Of a stretch of DNA of 64,000 nt, positions 51,909 through 60,478 are shown piece by piece. The translations under genes and the position numbers were made by a program. The notes under the pieces are model-generated. The model was not told where the DNA came from. It ran no database searches and saw nothing but the letters and a program-made list of their open reading frames with translations. Location: NCBI GenBank assembly GCA_002688175.1, contig NZCC01000032.1, forward strand, positions 1 through 64,000, written 5' to 3'. Positions within the stretch are counted from its first letter, which is position 1. Each line of letters begins with the position of its first letter. This stretch comes from Chromatiales bacterium. GTDB taxonomy: Bacteria > Pseudomonadota > Gammaproteobacteria > Steroidobacterales > GCA-2729495.

Positions 51909-52604
51909 CTAAGCTGACTGTCTCGTTTGCCTGTCGAGTTCCTGCAACGTTGCTGCAGATACCGGCGCGGAAAATTGTGCGGTCACCACATCCACCAGGC
52001 CATTGATAAGCAGTGACATGCCGGAATCAGCGGTGGAGGATAAGTTGCCTCGTTTATGGGGTAGCCCATGCAATCGCTGATAATCAGACAACTCATTAAA
52101 GACCTGTCGCAACGCCATGCCGAACCGCTGCAAAATAAGTGCATCCGGAATATCCGGCAGATTCTTTCTGATCAGAATCAGCAACTGTTGCAATCCGGTG
52201 CTGTGACGACTGCGGTGTTGAGCAATCTCATGATAATCAGGATGGCCGGTCACCTGTGCAACGATCGGGATGTAGTAATAACCGGCACCATGGGTACGCA
52301 ACTGATCGGCCAGCGGATGCACGAGCACCTCGACAAGTCCGCACAAGGTGTTCTCGGTGCCGGCCTCTTTCAATTCATCCAGCATCTCAAGCCGGCGCTG
52401 ATTGATGGGTTCCATCCGATAATCGAACAGTGCCTCGAGCAAACCTACCTTAGTACCGAAATGATATTGAGTGGCTGACGAGTTTTTCTGGCCTGCAGCC
52501 AGATTGATCTGACGAATCGAAACTCGATCGATACCATGCTCTGCAAACAGCTTTTCAGCCGTCAGCAGGATGCAGGTACGGGTCTTTTCAGTGGCTGCAT
52601 TCAA
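51909..52604 (-). CDS. TetR/AcrR-family regulator
   Basis: A 231-residue regulator. The N-terminal helix-turn-helix FAEHGIDRVSIRQINLAAGQ then KNSSATQYHFGTKVGLLEAL at residues about 20-60 is classic TetR. The C-terminal part is ligand-binding and dimerising. It is divergent from the Tat amidohydrolase gene (52755), with an 18-bp-arm palindrome at 52621-52665 between them. It is probably co-transcribed with the TauD-type gene, so both may be controlled by it. Confidence 0.9.
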   Translation of the reverse strand: MNAATEKTRTCILLTAEKLFAEHGIDRVSIRQINLAAGQKNSSATQYHFGTKVGLLEALFDYRMEPINQRRLEMLDELKEAGTENTLCGLVEVLVHPLADQLRTHGAGYYYIPIVAQVTGHPDYHEIAQHRSRHSTGLQQLLILIRKNLPDIPDALILQRFGMALRQVFNELSDYQRLHGLPHKRGNLSSTADSGMSLLINGLVDVVTAQFSAPVSAATLQELDRQTRQSA

Positions 52605-52620
52605 GATGATGACTCCATAT

Positions 52621-52665
52621 TTAAGTAAGGTATCTTAATTAAATTATTTAAGATGCATTACTTAA
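52621..52665. promoter_or_regulatory. Probable TetR operator, large palindrome
   Basis: TTAAGTAAGGTATCTTAA (52621-52638) and TTAAGATGCATTACTTAA (52648-52665) are inverted copies with two mismatches, separated by 9 bp. Each arm is itself partly symmetric. It lies 16 bp from the tetR start and 89 bp from the amidohydrolase start. Confidence 0.75.
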
Positions 52666-52754
52666 TTATCTGGCCGTCTGATGGTCATCTGCGGGGGCCG
52701 CCACTGAAACCTTTCAGGCTAGACTGCACGTGTGGAATTAATGGAGATTTGAGT

Positions 52755-54179
52755 ATGTGGATCAAGAAGGATCAGCATGATCAGGACACCGGGCTTGCCT
52801 CCCCCATACCAACACAAATCGTCGCTAACGAAGAATTCGCACCGATGCCGCAGTCGAGTGCACAGAAAAAAGTTGAAGCCAGAATCTTCACGCTGGCAGA
52901 TAAAAATGCCAGTGCCCTCGGCCTGACGCGACGCGATTTCCTGCGCACGACCGGTGGCATGGCCACCGCATTTCTTGCCTTCAACGATGTGTTCGGTCCC
53001 ACCTTCAACGTGCATGCCGCCGAAGCACTGGAAACGGCTGCTTACAAAGAGCAATGGCCCAAGGGCGAATTTATTTTTGATGCGCAAAACCACCATGTTC
53101 ATGACGGCATGGCCGGTCCGCTGATGTTTCGCAAACTGACCGGCAAGTATGGAATGAACCCGGACCTGATCGGCATTGAACCACGCAAAGGGGACCTGCA
53201 TCGCGCCAACTTTCTGAAGGAAATCTTTTTTGATTCCGACACGGTCATGGGCCTGATCTCCGGCGCGGCAATCGGTCGCACACCGGAGGATTACATCCTG
53301 ACCATCGAAGAGATGATCAAGACCCGCAACACGATCAATAATGCCGCGGGTTCACAACGCATGCTGAGTCACGGGATTGTTGATCCGACCGATCCGGGTT
53401 GTCTCGATGAAGTCTCACGCCAAGTTGAAGAACTTGGTATCGACGGTTTCAAGCTCTACACCGGTAATCCGGGTGGGCCGTGGATGTTCGATGATGAAGA
53501 AATCGCTTACCCGTTACTCGAGCACATTCGCGAACTCGGTGCTATCAACGTAAGTACGCATAAAGGCCTTTCGCTGGGCGGACGCATGACTCCGTACTAT
53601 ATGCCGACCGATATTCCGACAGTTGCCAAGCAGTTTCGCGACATGAACTTCATCATTTATCACTCCGGCATGCAGCACATGATGGCGCAAATGCCGGCCA
53701 GCTTTACCGGTGTCGATGCGGATGGTTACATCCCGTGGACCACTGACCTGTGCCGGGCTCGCGATGCCGATCCGGCGATGACCAATGTATATATGGAACT
53801 CGGTGGCGTGTTTGGCTATTCCGTCATCACCCATCCGCAAATCTGTGGCCATCTGCTGGGGCAAATTATTAGAAGCTTCGGTGCAGATCATGTGATCTGG
53901 GGAACCGATTGCATCTGGTGGGGTTCACCGCAATGGCTGATTGAAGCCTTCCGGCGTTTCCAGATCCCGGAAAACCTGCAGGAAGAGTTCGGCTATGCAC
54001 CAATTACTGATCAGGATCGCCGACTGATTTTCGGCGAAAACCTCGCCCGCTTATATAATGTGGACATCGATGCCAAGCGCCGGGAAATCCCGGGTGATGC
54101 GATTACGAAAATGAAAACGGCTTATACCGAGCAAGGTGCGGAGCCCAGTAATACGGCTTACGGCTGGATACATGCCTGA
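52755..54179 (+). CDS. Tat-exported metal-dependent amidohydrolase
   Basis: A 474-residue amidohydrolase-2-type protein. The start at 52755 follows a GGAG sequence. A Tat motif (TRRDFLRTTGG, Arg pair at about residues 59-60) is preceded by an unusually long 58-residue N-region. The metal-binding HxH is in NHHVHDG (about 113), and FKLYTG, VSTHKG and the terminal Asp in WGTDCIWWGSPQW follow the family's order. Such enzymes decarboxylate or hydrolyse aromatic acids and lactones. It heads an operon with the membrane protein at 54220, under the palindromic operator. Confidence 0.88.
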   Translation: MWIKKDQHDQDTGLASPIPTQIVANEEFAPMPQSSAQKKVEARIFTLADKNASALGLTRRDFLRTTGGMATAFLAFNDVFGPTFNVHAAEALETAAYKEQWPKGEFIFDAQNHHVHDGMAGPLMFRKLTGKYGMNPDLIGIEPRKGDLHRANFLKEIFFDSDTVMGLISGAAIGRTPEDYILTIEEMIKTRNTINNAAGSQRMLSHGIVDPTDPGCLDEVSRQVEELGIDGFKLYTGNPGGPWMFDDEEIAYPLLEHIRELGAINVSTHKGLSLGGRMTPYYMPTDIPTVAKQFRDMNFIIYHSGMQHMMAQMPASFTGVDADGYIPWTTDLCRARDADPAMTNVYMELGGVFGYSVITHPQICGHLLGQIIRSFGADHVIWGTDCIWWGSPQWLIEAFRRFQIPENLQEEFGYAPITDQDRRLIFGENLARLYNVDIDAKRREIPGDAITKMKTAYTEQGAEPSNTAYGWIHA

Positions 54180-54219
54180 CCATAATTCAGATTGAAACTC
54201 ACAAACTCAGGGGATTTTT

Positions 54220-55173
54220 TTGAACGACTCATCAGCATCAATGATTAACAAGTGGCTATCATTTTTCTGGCGGCCACCCATCGTGGGCATTACTGCCTTC
54301 GTTCTGATGCTGTTCGCTATAGCGCTTGGCCATACCGCCATGGTTCTTATCGAACACGGACTGGGTCGGAATAATGCCTATATCGCCTCAATCTTCATGG
54401 GTGCTGCCGCAATTGTCCTGCTTTGGTACGCGATTAAATCAAATAATGAGAACTTTCAGACCTGGATCGGTTTTCTTACCGGCCTCATAGTCTGAATGAC
54501 CTGGGTTGAATTCTTTTTCATGTTTTATGGCCGCAGCAACTGGGGCATGGTACCGCGCATGGACGGGCCCGATGGTTTGCAGGTTAGCGGTACGTCCCCT
54601 GAATACATGATCATGGGCGCCACTGTGGGTCTCCTGATGCTGATGCTGTGCTTTTATACCTTTGACAAGGATACCCGTTGCAACATGTTCCTGTGGTTCC
54701 AGCGCAAGCTTGGTCTGCAGGAAGGCCTCGGCCCCAGCACCAAAACCTCACGTGACCGGAACTACGCCATCATTACCTTCATGGAAACTATCTATGTTTT
54801 CTGGTTCTGCTACATATGGAATCTGCTGTGCTTTGATCCGGGGATTGTCGGTACCGGAGACCTGTTTTTCGGTGTCAACATGGCCACGGTATTCGTAGCG
54901 TTCGTCTGGAGCGGTTATTGCATGGCCCGCTTAATAAAATACAGGAGAATCTCGACCGCACTTCGCTACGTAATTCCGGTGGGGAACATCTTCTGGGTGA
55001 GCATCGAGGTAGCCACCAAGTGGAAACTGTTTACCGAAATCTGGGTGCGCCCCTGGGATTACAAGATCGAGATGTCCGTGGTACTCGGTGCGTTCCTGTT
55101 ACTTTTTCTGCTGCTGATACTCGCGCCGAAGAAGCCATCAGAACTGGGCATAAGTCGCCCGGGCCACAAATAA
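54220..55173 (+). pseudogene. Membrane protein with an in-frame TGA (54493-54495)
   Basis: Two open frames share one frame and are separated only by TGA: residues 1-91 (TTG start at 54220 after AGGGGAT; ATG alternative at 54241) and residues 93-317 from ATG 54496. The join reads FLTGLIV-stop-MTWVEFFFMFYG, inside a continuous membrane helix where Trp (TGG) would fit well. The complete protein would have about eight membrane segments and ends PKKPSELGISR. I do not recognise a characterised family. It could be a nonsense mutant, a sequencing error or, less likely, recoding. No selenocysteine-type stem-loop is evident after the TGA. Confidence 0.7.
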
Positions 55174-55180
55174 CCGCATG

Positions 55181-56395
55181 CTATACCCGCAGACCCGCAA
55201 GGTCTGCGCCGGCGGGTTTCTGGTAGAGTCGCAGACCAAACTCCGGCGCAATGGCACAGATATGATCAAAGATGTCGGCCTGGATGCCTTCATAGGCCGA
55301 CCAATCCGTGTCATTACTAAAAGCATAAATCTCAATCGGCAAACCTTCGGGACCCGGCTGCAACTGTCGCACGATCAGCGTCATGCCCTCATGAATCTTC
55401 GGATGATGTTTCAGGTAGCTATGTATATAAGCACGGAAGGTACCGATATTGGTCAGCCGCCTGAGGTTGACGCCTGACTCACCCGGTTCATCGAGGGCCG
55501 TATTGTAGTCCCTCAATTCTGTCTGCTTGGCATCAATGTACTCTTTGAGCAAGGCAAAACTTTTGAAACGGGTGATCTCATCGTCCGTTAAAACACGAAT
55601 CGAATTAACATCGACACTGATTGAACGCTTGATGCGCCGACCGCCCGACTCCGACATGCCCCGCCAGTTCTTGAATGAATCGGTAATCAGCCGATGAGTC
55701 GGAATCGTCGTGATGGTCTTATCCCAGTTCTGCACCGTTATGGTATACAGCGCCACATCAATCACATCGCCGTCGGCCCCAAACTGCGGCATTTCCAGCC
55801 AGTCACCGACCCGGATCATATCCTGGCTGGTGAGCTGGATACTGGCGACGAGCGATAACAACGTGTCTTTAAAAACGATCAGCAGCACCGCAGTCATTGC
55901 ACCGAAACCGCTCAACAGGATGGCCGGCGAACGATCGATCAGCATCGCGATCACGATGACCGCGCCGAACAGGTAAATACCGATCTGGGCAAGTTGAATA
56001 AATCCCTTGATCGGTCGACTCCGGGCTATCGGACGGGTTTCATAAATCTGGTTAGCCGCCGACAGCATCGCGGTCAGCGTCAGCATCACCATCAGGATCA
56101 TGTAAGCACTGGCGACGTTACGAATAATTTTCTCGACCGACTCGGCAACATCCGGCACCAGGACAATGCCGAAGGAAATAATCGAAACCGGTACAATCTG
56201 TGCGAGACGGCCGAACACGTTGTTTTCGAGCAGCGCATCATCCCAGCCGAACCGGGTGCGCCTGGCCGCCGCACGCACTGCCACCAACAACAGCCGCTTG
56301 GCGACGAGATCGGACAGAATCGCGACCAGTAATAAGGCCAGGCTGCCTGCAACAGCGGGCAGAAGAGGATGCACTGCGGATAATTGCTCAATCAT
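55181..56395 (-). CDS. YbdG-type miniconductance mechanosensitive channel
   Basis: A 404-residue MscS-superfamily channel with five N-terminal membrane helices. The MscS pore and beta-domain signature follows: SGFGAMTAVLLIVFKDTLLS, LVASIQLTSQDMIRVGDWLE and TVQNWDKTITTIPTHRLITD with SFKNWRGMSESGGRRIKRSI. This is the YbdG branch, with a C-terminal extension typical of that branch (FRAYIHSYLKHHP). It protects against osmotic downshock. It is 9 nt downstream of the serine hydrolase gene on the same strand and convergent with the TGA-broken gene (7-nt gap). Confidence 0.92.
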   Translation of the reverse strand: MIEQLSAVHPLLPAVAGSLALLLVAILSDLVAKRLLLVAVRAAARRTRFGWDDALLENNVFGRLAQIVPVSIISFGIVLVPDVAESVEKIIRNVASAYMILMVMLTLTAMLSAANQIYETRPIARSRPIKGFIQLAQIGIYLFGAVIVIAMLIDRSPAILLSGFGAMTAVLLIVFKDTLLSLVASIQLTSQDMIRVGDWLEMPQFGADGDVIDVALYTITVQNWDKTITTIPTHRLITDSFKNWRGMSESGGRRIKRSISVDVNSIRVLTDDEITRFKSFALLKEYIDAKQTELRDYNTALDEPGESGVNLRRLTNIGTFRAYIHSYLKHHPKIHEGMTLIVRQLQPGPEGLPIEIYAFSNDTDWSAYEGIQADIFDHICAIAPEFGLRLYQKPAGADLAGLRV

Positions 56396-56404
56396 GGGGC
56401 CGTA

Positions 56405-57613
56405 TCATGGCATGGCATCGGGCTGTTTCAAGCCACGAATTGCAGTATTGACGAAATAAGTGACGTCAAAACCGGGTTTGATTGGTAACCGACCGAGCGC
56501 AGGACCGAGTCGCACAATAACCAGCTCCTGTGACGGCACCACAAACACGTGCTGTTGCCCGCGACCCCAGGTCATGAAGGTATCGCGGGCGAGAAACGGT
56601 TCGCTGGCGAGCGCCCCGGACGAACCGACACTATCATCCACCGGAATCGCCGGATCATCGTAACCAAGCCAGGTCTGGTAACCGTAATAACCTGCTACAG
56701 ACGACGGCGTGATCATCTGTTCCAGCCACTCCTCCGAAATAATCCGCTTGCCGTTCACGACACCGCGACCCAGTAACAGCATACCCACGCGCACCCAGTC
56801 CATTGCAGGTGCCGCCAGGCAACAGGAGGTAAAGGCACGGCCACCCGGTGAGTCGGTATGTATCTGCGCACGCTCGCCGCCCATCGGCAACCACAAACGA
56901 TCACGCAACAACACCGAGTATCGCTGGCCATAAATACGCACCAAAGCCATACCGAGCAGTTCGGAATTGATGTTGTTGTACTCCCATTTCGAGCCCGGTG
57001 CCCAGTCGGCCAGCGGTGTGCGTAAAATCGCCTCGATGGAGCGTCCCGAATTCAACCATTTCATACCGTCATCAAACGGATTGAGCGTAAATCCGTACTG
57101 CCCGAGCCCGGAACTCATTTGCATCAGGTTGCGTAACGTGATCCTGCCACGCGGATCATCGGCCCATTCGGTGATCCAGGTATCGATCGGAGCATCTACC
57201 GATGAAATCCTGCCATCCTCAATGGCCATCCCGATGAACAGTCCCATCAGCGACTTGTGCATCGACTGCGACTGGGTCATCCAGTCATGCTGCCAGTGAT
57301 CCGCATACCATTCATCCTGGATCATGCCCCGGTGAACCGTGATCAACGCATGCGAACCGAACTCCTGCGCATAGTCGTGCATCGCCGCCAGTGACGCGGA
57401 AGAAATTGTGCGTTGTCCGGCACCGGCAACCGGCAGCACATACGAACCATCCCCCCGAATTTCTTCATCGGGCTGCAGCCGCTCAACACCCGTCAGTTCA
57501 CCGCTAGAGAAAAAGTGAACGTAATTACGCCACAACCACGGATCCTGCCAATAGGTCAAATTGATGATCAGCAGGACAGCTATCAGCACCCAGATTACAG
57601 GCCTTTGCCGCAT
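56405..57613 (-). CDS. Serine hydrolase of the beta-lactamase/PBP4 class C type
   Basis: A 402-residue protein with an N-terminal membrane anchor (VIWVLIAVLLIINLTYW). The beta-lactamase fold shows SMHK (nucleophile Ser about residue 117, Lys 120) and YNN in WEYNNINSELLG (Tyr about 209). MLLGRGVVNGKRIISEEWLE and GYYGYQTWLG match the esterase/D-peptidase-like class C family. It is periplasmic and acts on esters or D-amino-acid peptides; substrate unknown. It is probably co-transcribed with ybdG. Confidence 0.88.
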   Translation of the reverse strand: MRQRPVIWVLIAVLLIINLTYWQDPWLWRNYVHFFSSGELTGVERLQPDEEIRGDGSYVLPVAGAGQRTISSASLAAMHDYAQEFGSHALITVHRGMIQDEWYADHWQHDWMTQSQSMHKSLMGLFIGMAIEDGRISSVDAPIDTWITEWADDPRGRITLRNLMQMSSGLGQYGFTLNPFDDGMKWLNSGRSIEAILRTPLADWAPGSKWEYNNINSELLGMALVRIYGQRYSVLLRDRLWLPMGGERAQIHTDSPGGRAFTSCCLAAPAMDWVRVGMLLLGRGVVNGKRIISEEWLEQMITPSSVAGYYGYQTWLGYDDPAIPVDDSVGSSGALASEPFLARDTFMTWGRGQQHVFVVPSQELVIVRLGPALGRLPIKPGFDVTYFVNTAIRGLKQPDAMP

Positions 57614-57764
57614 ACTTATTTACTCCAGTACTAACGGGCTCAACCCCCATGCCACGTGACTGCGTGACGGGCTGCAAGTTGTGTTGACGAACCATAGCAG
57701 AACACCCGCCCTATAATCCCCACAAGAATCCGCTGCCTCGCTACCAAACCGCCCGGGGGTCAAA

Positions 57765-58775
57765 ATGGAAATCGACATTATTCTGAATGAGTTTGCCTCG
57801 CCACAGGAAGCCGCAGAACTTGGCCTGCTGGCGGAGAGTTACGGTCTGCGCGGCGTCTGGGCGAGCAACTATGCCTGGTCTCGTGACCCGTTTTTTACCC
57901 TGTCACTGCTCGCCGACCGCTCGTCGAAGATCCGCATGGGGCCGATGGCCGTGAGTCCTGCCGAGTTACACCCGCTGAAAATGGCTAACCTGCTGTTTAG
58001 TCTGAATGAACTCTCACATGGACGGGCGATGATCATGGTCGGTGGCGGTGGCGCCGTACTGCAATCGATCGGCCTCGAGCGTGAGCGCATGATCCGGCGC
58101 ACGCGCGAGTGCCTGGAAATTCTCAAAGGCGCATCACCCGACAAGATGACCAATTACTCCGGTGAAATCTATAAGGTCTACGGCTATAAGCCCGAATGGT
58201 ATACGGACACACCGCCACTGATATATTTTGGCTCGAATCACCCACAGAGTCGCAAGCTGTCTACAGAGCTGGCTGACGGACTGATTACCAGTGACTTTGT
58301 CGTGCCATTGATGAAAGACTTTGTCGCCAGCGCCCACGCCGAACTCAAAGCCGCCGGTCGCACGCCCAAAGATTTTCGCATCAGCAATTTCTGGGCCTGG
58401 CATATCAAAGAAGACCCGCAGGCATCCCGTGCCGAGGCACGCCGTGAGCTGATGCTGCGCGGTTGGTTACGTGATAAATATTTCGCGCCGTTCCTCGACG
58501 AAGATGAACTTAAGATCATGCGCGACCACGAGCAGGATTTTCTTAATGCATTCCTGCGCGGTAGCGATGTTATTGAAAACGTACCTGCGGAACTGGTCGA
58601 CAAGATGATCGAGAACATTTCATTTGTCGGCGGACTCGACCAGATCGACACTGCCATTGACACGTTAAAACAATTTGCCGAGGCCGGACTAACCGAGATT
58701 GCGATTCGGGTTCACGATGAACCCGCAGATGCAATCAAGCTGATTGGCGAGCGAGTCTGGCCGGAATTAAGATGA
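57765..58775 (+). CDS. LLM-class flavin-dependent oxidoreductase, copy 2
   Basis: A 336-residue luciferase-like TIM barrel with SKIRMGPMAVSPAELHPLKM, SLNELSHGRAMIMVGGGGAV, RISNFWAWHIKEDPQASRAE and EAGLTEIAIRVHDEPADAIK. It is about 35-45% similar by eye to 58826-59836, 50 bp downstream, so the two form a tandem pair. Whether it uses FMN or F420 is undetermined. The pair starts a plus-strand run with a cytochrome c and SoxC-type genes. Confidence 0.87.
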   Translation: MEIDIILNEFASPQEAAELGLLAESYGLRGVWASNYAWSRDPFFTLSLLADRSSKIRMGPMAVSPAELHPLKMANLLFSLNELSHGRAMIMVGGGGAVLQSIGLERERMIRRTRECLEILKGASPDKMTNYSGEIYKVYGYKPEWYTDTPPLIYFGSNHPQSRKLSTELADGLITSDFVVPLMKDFVASAHAELKAAGRTPKDFRISNFWAWHIKEDPQASRAEARRELMLRGWLRDKYFAPFLDEDELKIMRDHEQDFLNAFLRGSDVIENVPAELVDKMIENISFVGGLDQIDTAIDTLKQFAEAGLTEIAIRVHDEPADAIKLIGERVWPELR

Positions 58776-58825
58776 ACGCTAGGATCAACATATAATTATT
58801 TACCAACCTCGCAGGAGTTACACGA

Positions 58826-59836
58826 ATGAGATTCGATGTCATTCTTTACTCTGACCTGTCGGCCGACGATATGGTCCGCTATGGCAAACTGGCCGAGGAA
58901 TACGGTCTGGGCGGCGTATGGATTGCGAATAATTACGATACCCGCGATGCATTTGTAAATTTTGTACCGCTCGCGATGCAAACCGAACGGCTGCGCATGG
59001 GACCCATTGCAATTAGCCCGTTCGAACTACACCCGATCAAGATGGCGCATTCACTGCTGACGCTGAATGAAATTGCGACAGGCCGCGCGCAGCTGGTCGT
59101 CGGGGGTGGCGGCGGTACCGCAGAGAATATCGGCCTCAAACCGAGGCGCATGGTGCGTGCTGTACGCGAGTGCGTCGAAATCATCAATGTAGCCATCGCC
59201 GGCAAGCCTTGCGGCTACAAAGGTGAACTATATTCGGCGGGCTGGATCGATGCACGCTGGGCACAGCAACCCAGGCCAATGGTGTATGTCGGCGCAAACG
59301 GGCCACAGATGCTGAAAGGCGCCGCACGCTATGCAGACGGCATCATGGTCAGCGATTTTGGCCCGGAACGGGTCAGAAGCGTACATGACATGATCGATCC
59401 GATTCTGACCAGCAATGGCCACGACCCGGCCACCTATCCGCTGAACAACTTCTGGGCCTGGCATGTGCAGGAAGATCACGCAGCTGCACATCGTGAAGCA
59501 CGCATTTATCTCGCCGTACGCGGTACGATCTATCCGGACTATATCGGTGATGTCGTCGATGCAGATGATGCGGCGATCGTTATCAGTCATTTGCGGGAAT
59601 TCCTGACGGCTTACCAGGCCAAGTCACCGGTCATCGAGGGTGTGCCTGATGAAATTCTGACCAGGATCGTTGATCACGGTGTGTCGGCATCGACGATTGA
59701 CAATATAGAGCACGAAATCGAGCGCATGCGTAACTTCCAGGATGCGGGGCTAACCGAGATTGCTCTGTGTATTTATAGTAATCCGGAGCAGGCGATCAGG
59801 CTGATCGGTGAGCACCTGGTGCCGGCGCTCGGTTAG
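58826..59836 (+). CDS. LLM-class flavin-dependent oxidoreductase, copy 3
   Basis: A 336-residue paralogue of 57765-58775, with RLRMGPIAISPFELHPIKMA, TLNEIATGRAQLVVGGGGG, PQMLKGAARYADGIMVSDFG and NFWAWHVQEDHAAAHREARI. A GGAG ribosome-binding site is 10 nt upstream (CGCAGGAGTTACACG). The tandem arrangement suggests either a heterodimer, as in luciferase, or two steps on related substrates (inference). Confidence 0.87.
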   Translation: MRFDVILYSDLSADDMVRYGKLAEEYGLGGVWIANNYDTRDAFVNFVPLAMQTERLRMGPIAISPFELHPIKMAHSLLTLNEIATGRAQLVVGGGGGTAENIGLKPRRMVRAVRECVEIINVAIAGKPCGYKGELYSAGWIDARWAQQPRPMVYVGANGPQMLKGAARYADGIMVSDFGPERVRSVHDMIDPILTSNGHDPATYPLNNFWAWHVQEDHAAAHREARIYLAVRGTIYPDYIGDVVDADDAAIVISHLREFLTAYQAKSPVIEGVPDEILTRIVDHGVSASTIDNIEHEIERMRNFQDAGLTEIALCIYSNPEQAIRLIGEHLVPALG

Positions 59837-59909
59837 TTCATGGAAGCGATTCGGGCATGTTTTTTACCCCTTTCATTTCTTGACTTTTTTTTGCGATGAT
59901 GCGATTTGC

Positions 59910-60464
59910 ATGTTTGTTACCTGCCGTAATTACCACTTCGTAATACTTGCCACCTTGAGCGTTTGTTGCCTGTTGCCTGTGGTAGCGCATTCCGAAGTGA
60001 CGACCGGGCAATTGTCCATCGGTCGCGATGCCAGTGCCGAGGATATCGAACGCTGGGATATCGATATCGGGCCTGACGGCGACGGGTTACCCGCCGGCAA
60101 TGGCACAGCCAAGAAAGGCAAACCAATTTATGAGGCAAAATGTACCAGCTGCCACGGTCCCCGCGGCAGAAAAGATCGCGATAAACTGGCTGGCCTGTCA
60201 GGCACCTCTCAGCGCAAAACCATTGGCACCTACTGGCCCTATGCGACGACGTTATTTGACTATATTCGCCGCGCGATGCCGCCGACTGAACCGGGAAGCC
60301 TGACCGATGACGAGGTATATGCACTAACCGCCTATATTCTCAACCTGAATGCGATCATCAAGACCAATAAAAAAATGAATGCCAGGACCCTGCCAAAAGT
60401 TCGCATGCCGGGGCGAGATCGTTTTGTACCGGATGACCGACGCGGCGGTCCGGAAATTCGCTAG
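59910..60464 (+). CDS. Monohaem cytochrome c associated with SoxC
   Basis: A 184-residue periplasmic cytochrome c. A signal peptide (VILATLSVCCLLPVVAHSE) precedes haem site CTSCH (about residues 78-82), and a Met axial ligand lies in RRAMPPTEPGSLTDDEVYAL. An ATG at 59910 is chosen because the signal peptide follows; no ribosome-binding site is evident. It is 14 nt upstream of the SoxC-type gene and is the natural electron acceptor for that enzyme, like SorB for SorA (inference). Confidence 0.83.
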   Translation: MFVTCRNYHFVILATLSVCCLLPVVAHSEVTTGQLSIGRDASAEDIERWDIDIGPDGDGLPAGNGTAKKGKPIYEAKCTSCHGPRGRKDRDKLAGLSGTSQRKTIGTYWPYATTLFDYIRRAMPPTEPGSLTDDEVYALTAYILNLNAIIKTNKKMNARTLPKVRMPGRDRFVPDDRRGGPEIR

Positions 60465-60478
60465 ATTATGAGCGGAGC

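Noticed and set aside
54493-54495. TGA read as selenocysteine
   Set aside because: No clear SECIS-like hairpin after the codon, residue position is inside a membrane helix, and no selenocysteine machinery is visible in the window.
58826-59836. Calling the LLM proteins alkanesulfonate monooxygenase (SsuD)
   Set aside because: Sequence patterns fit the F420-reductase-like LLM branch at least as well. Only a phylogeny could decide.
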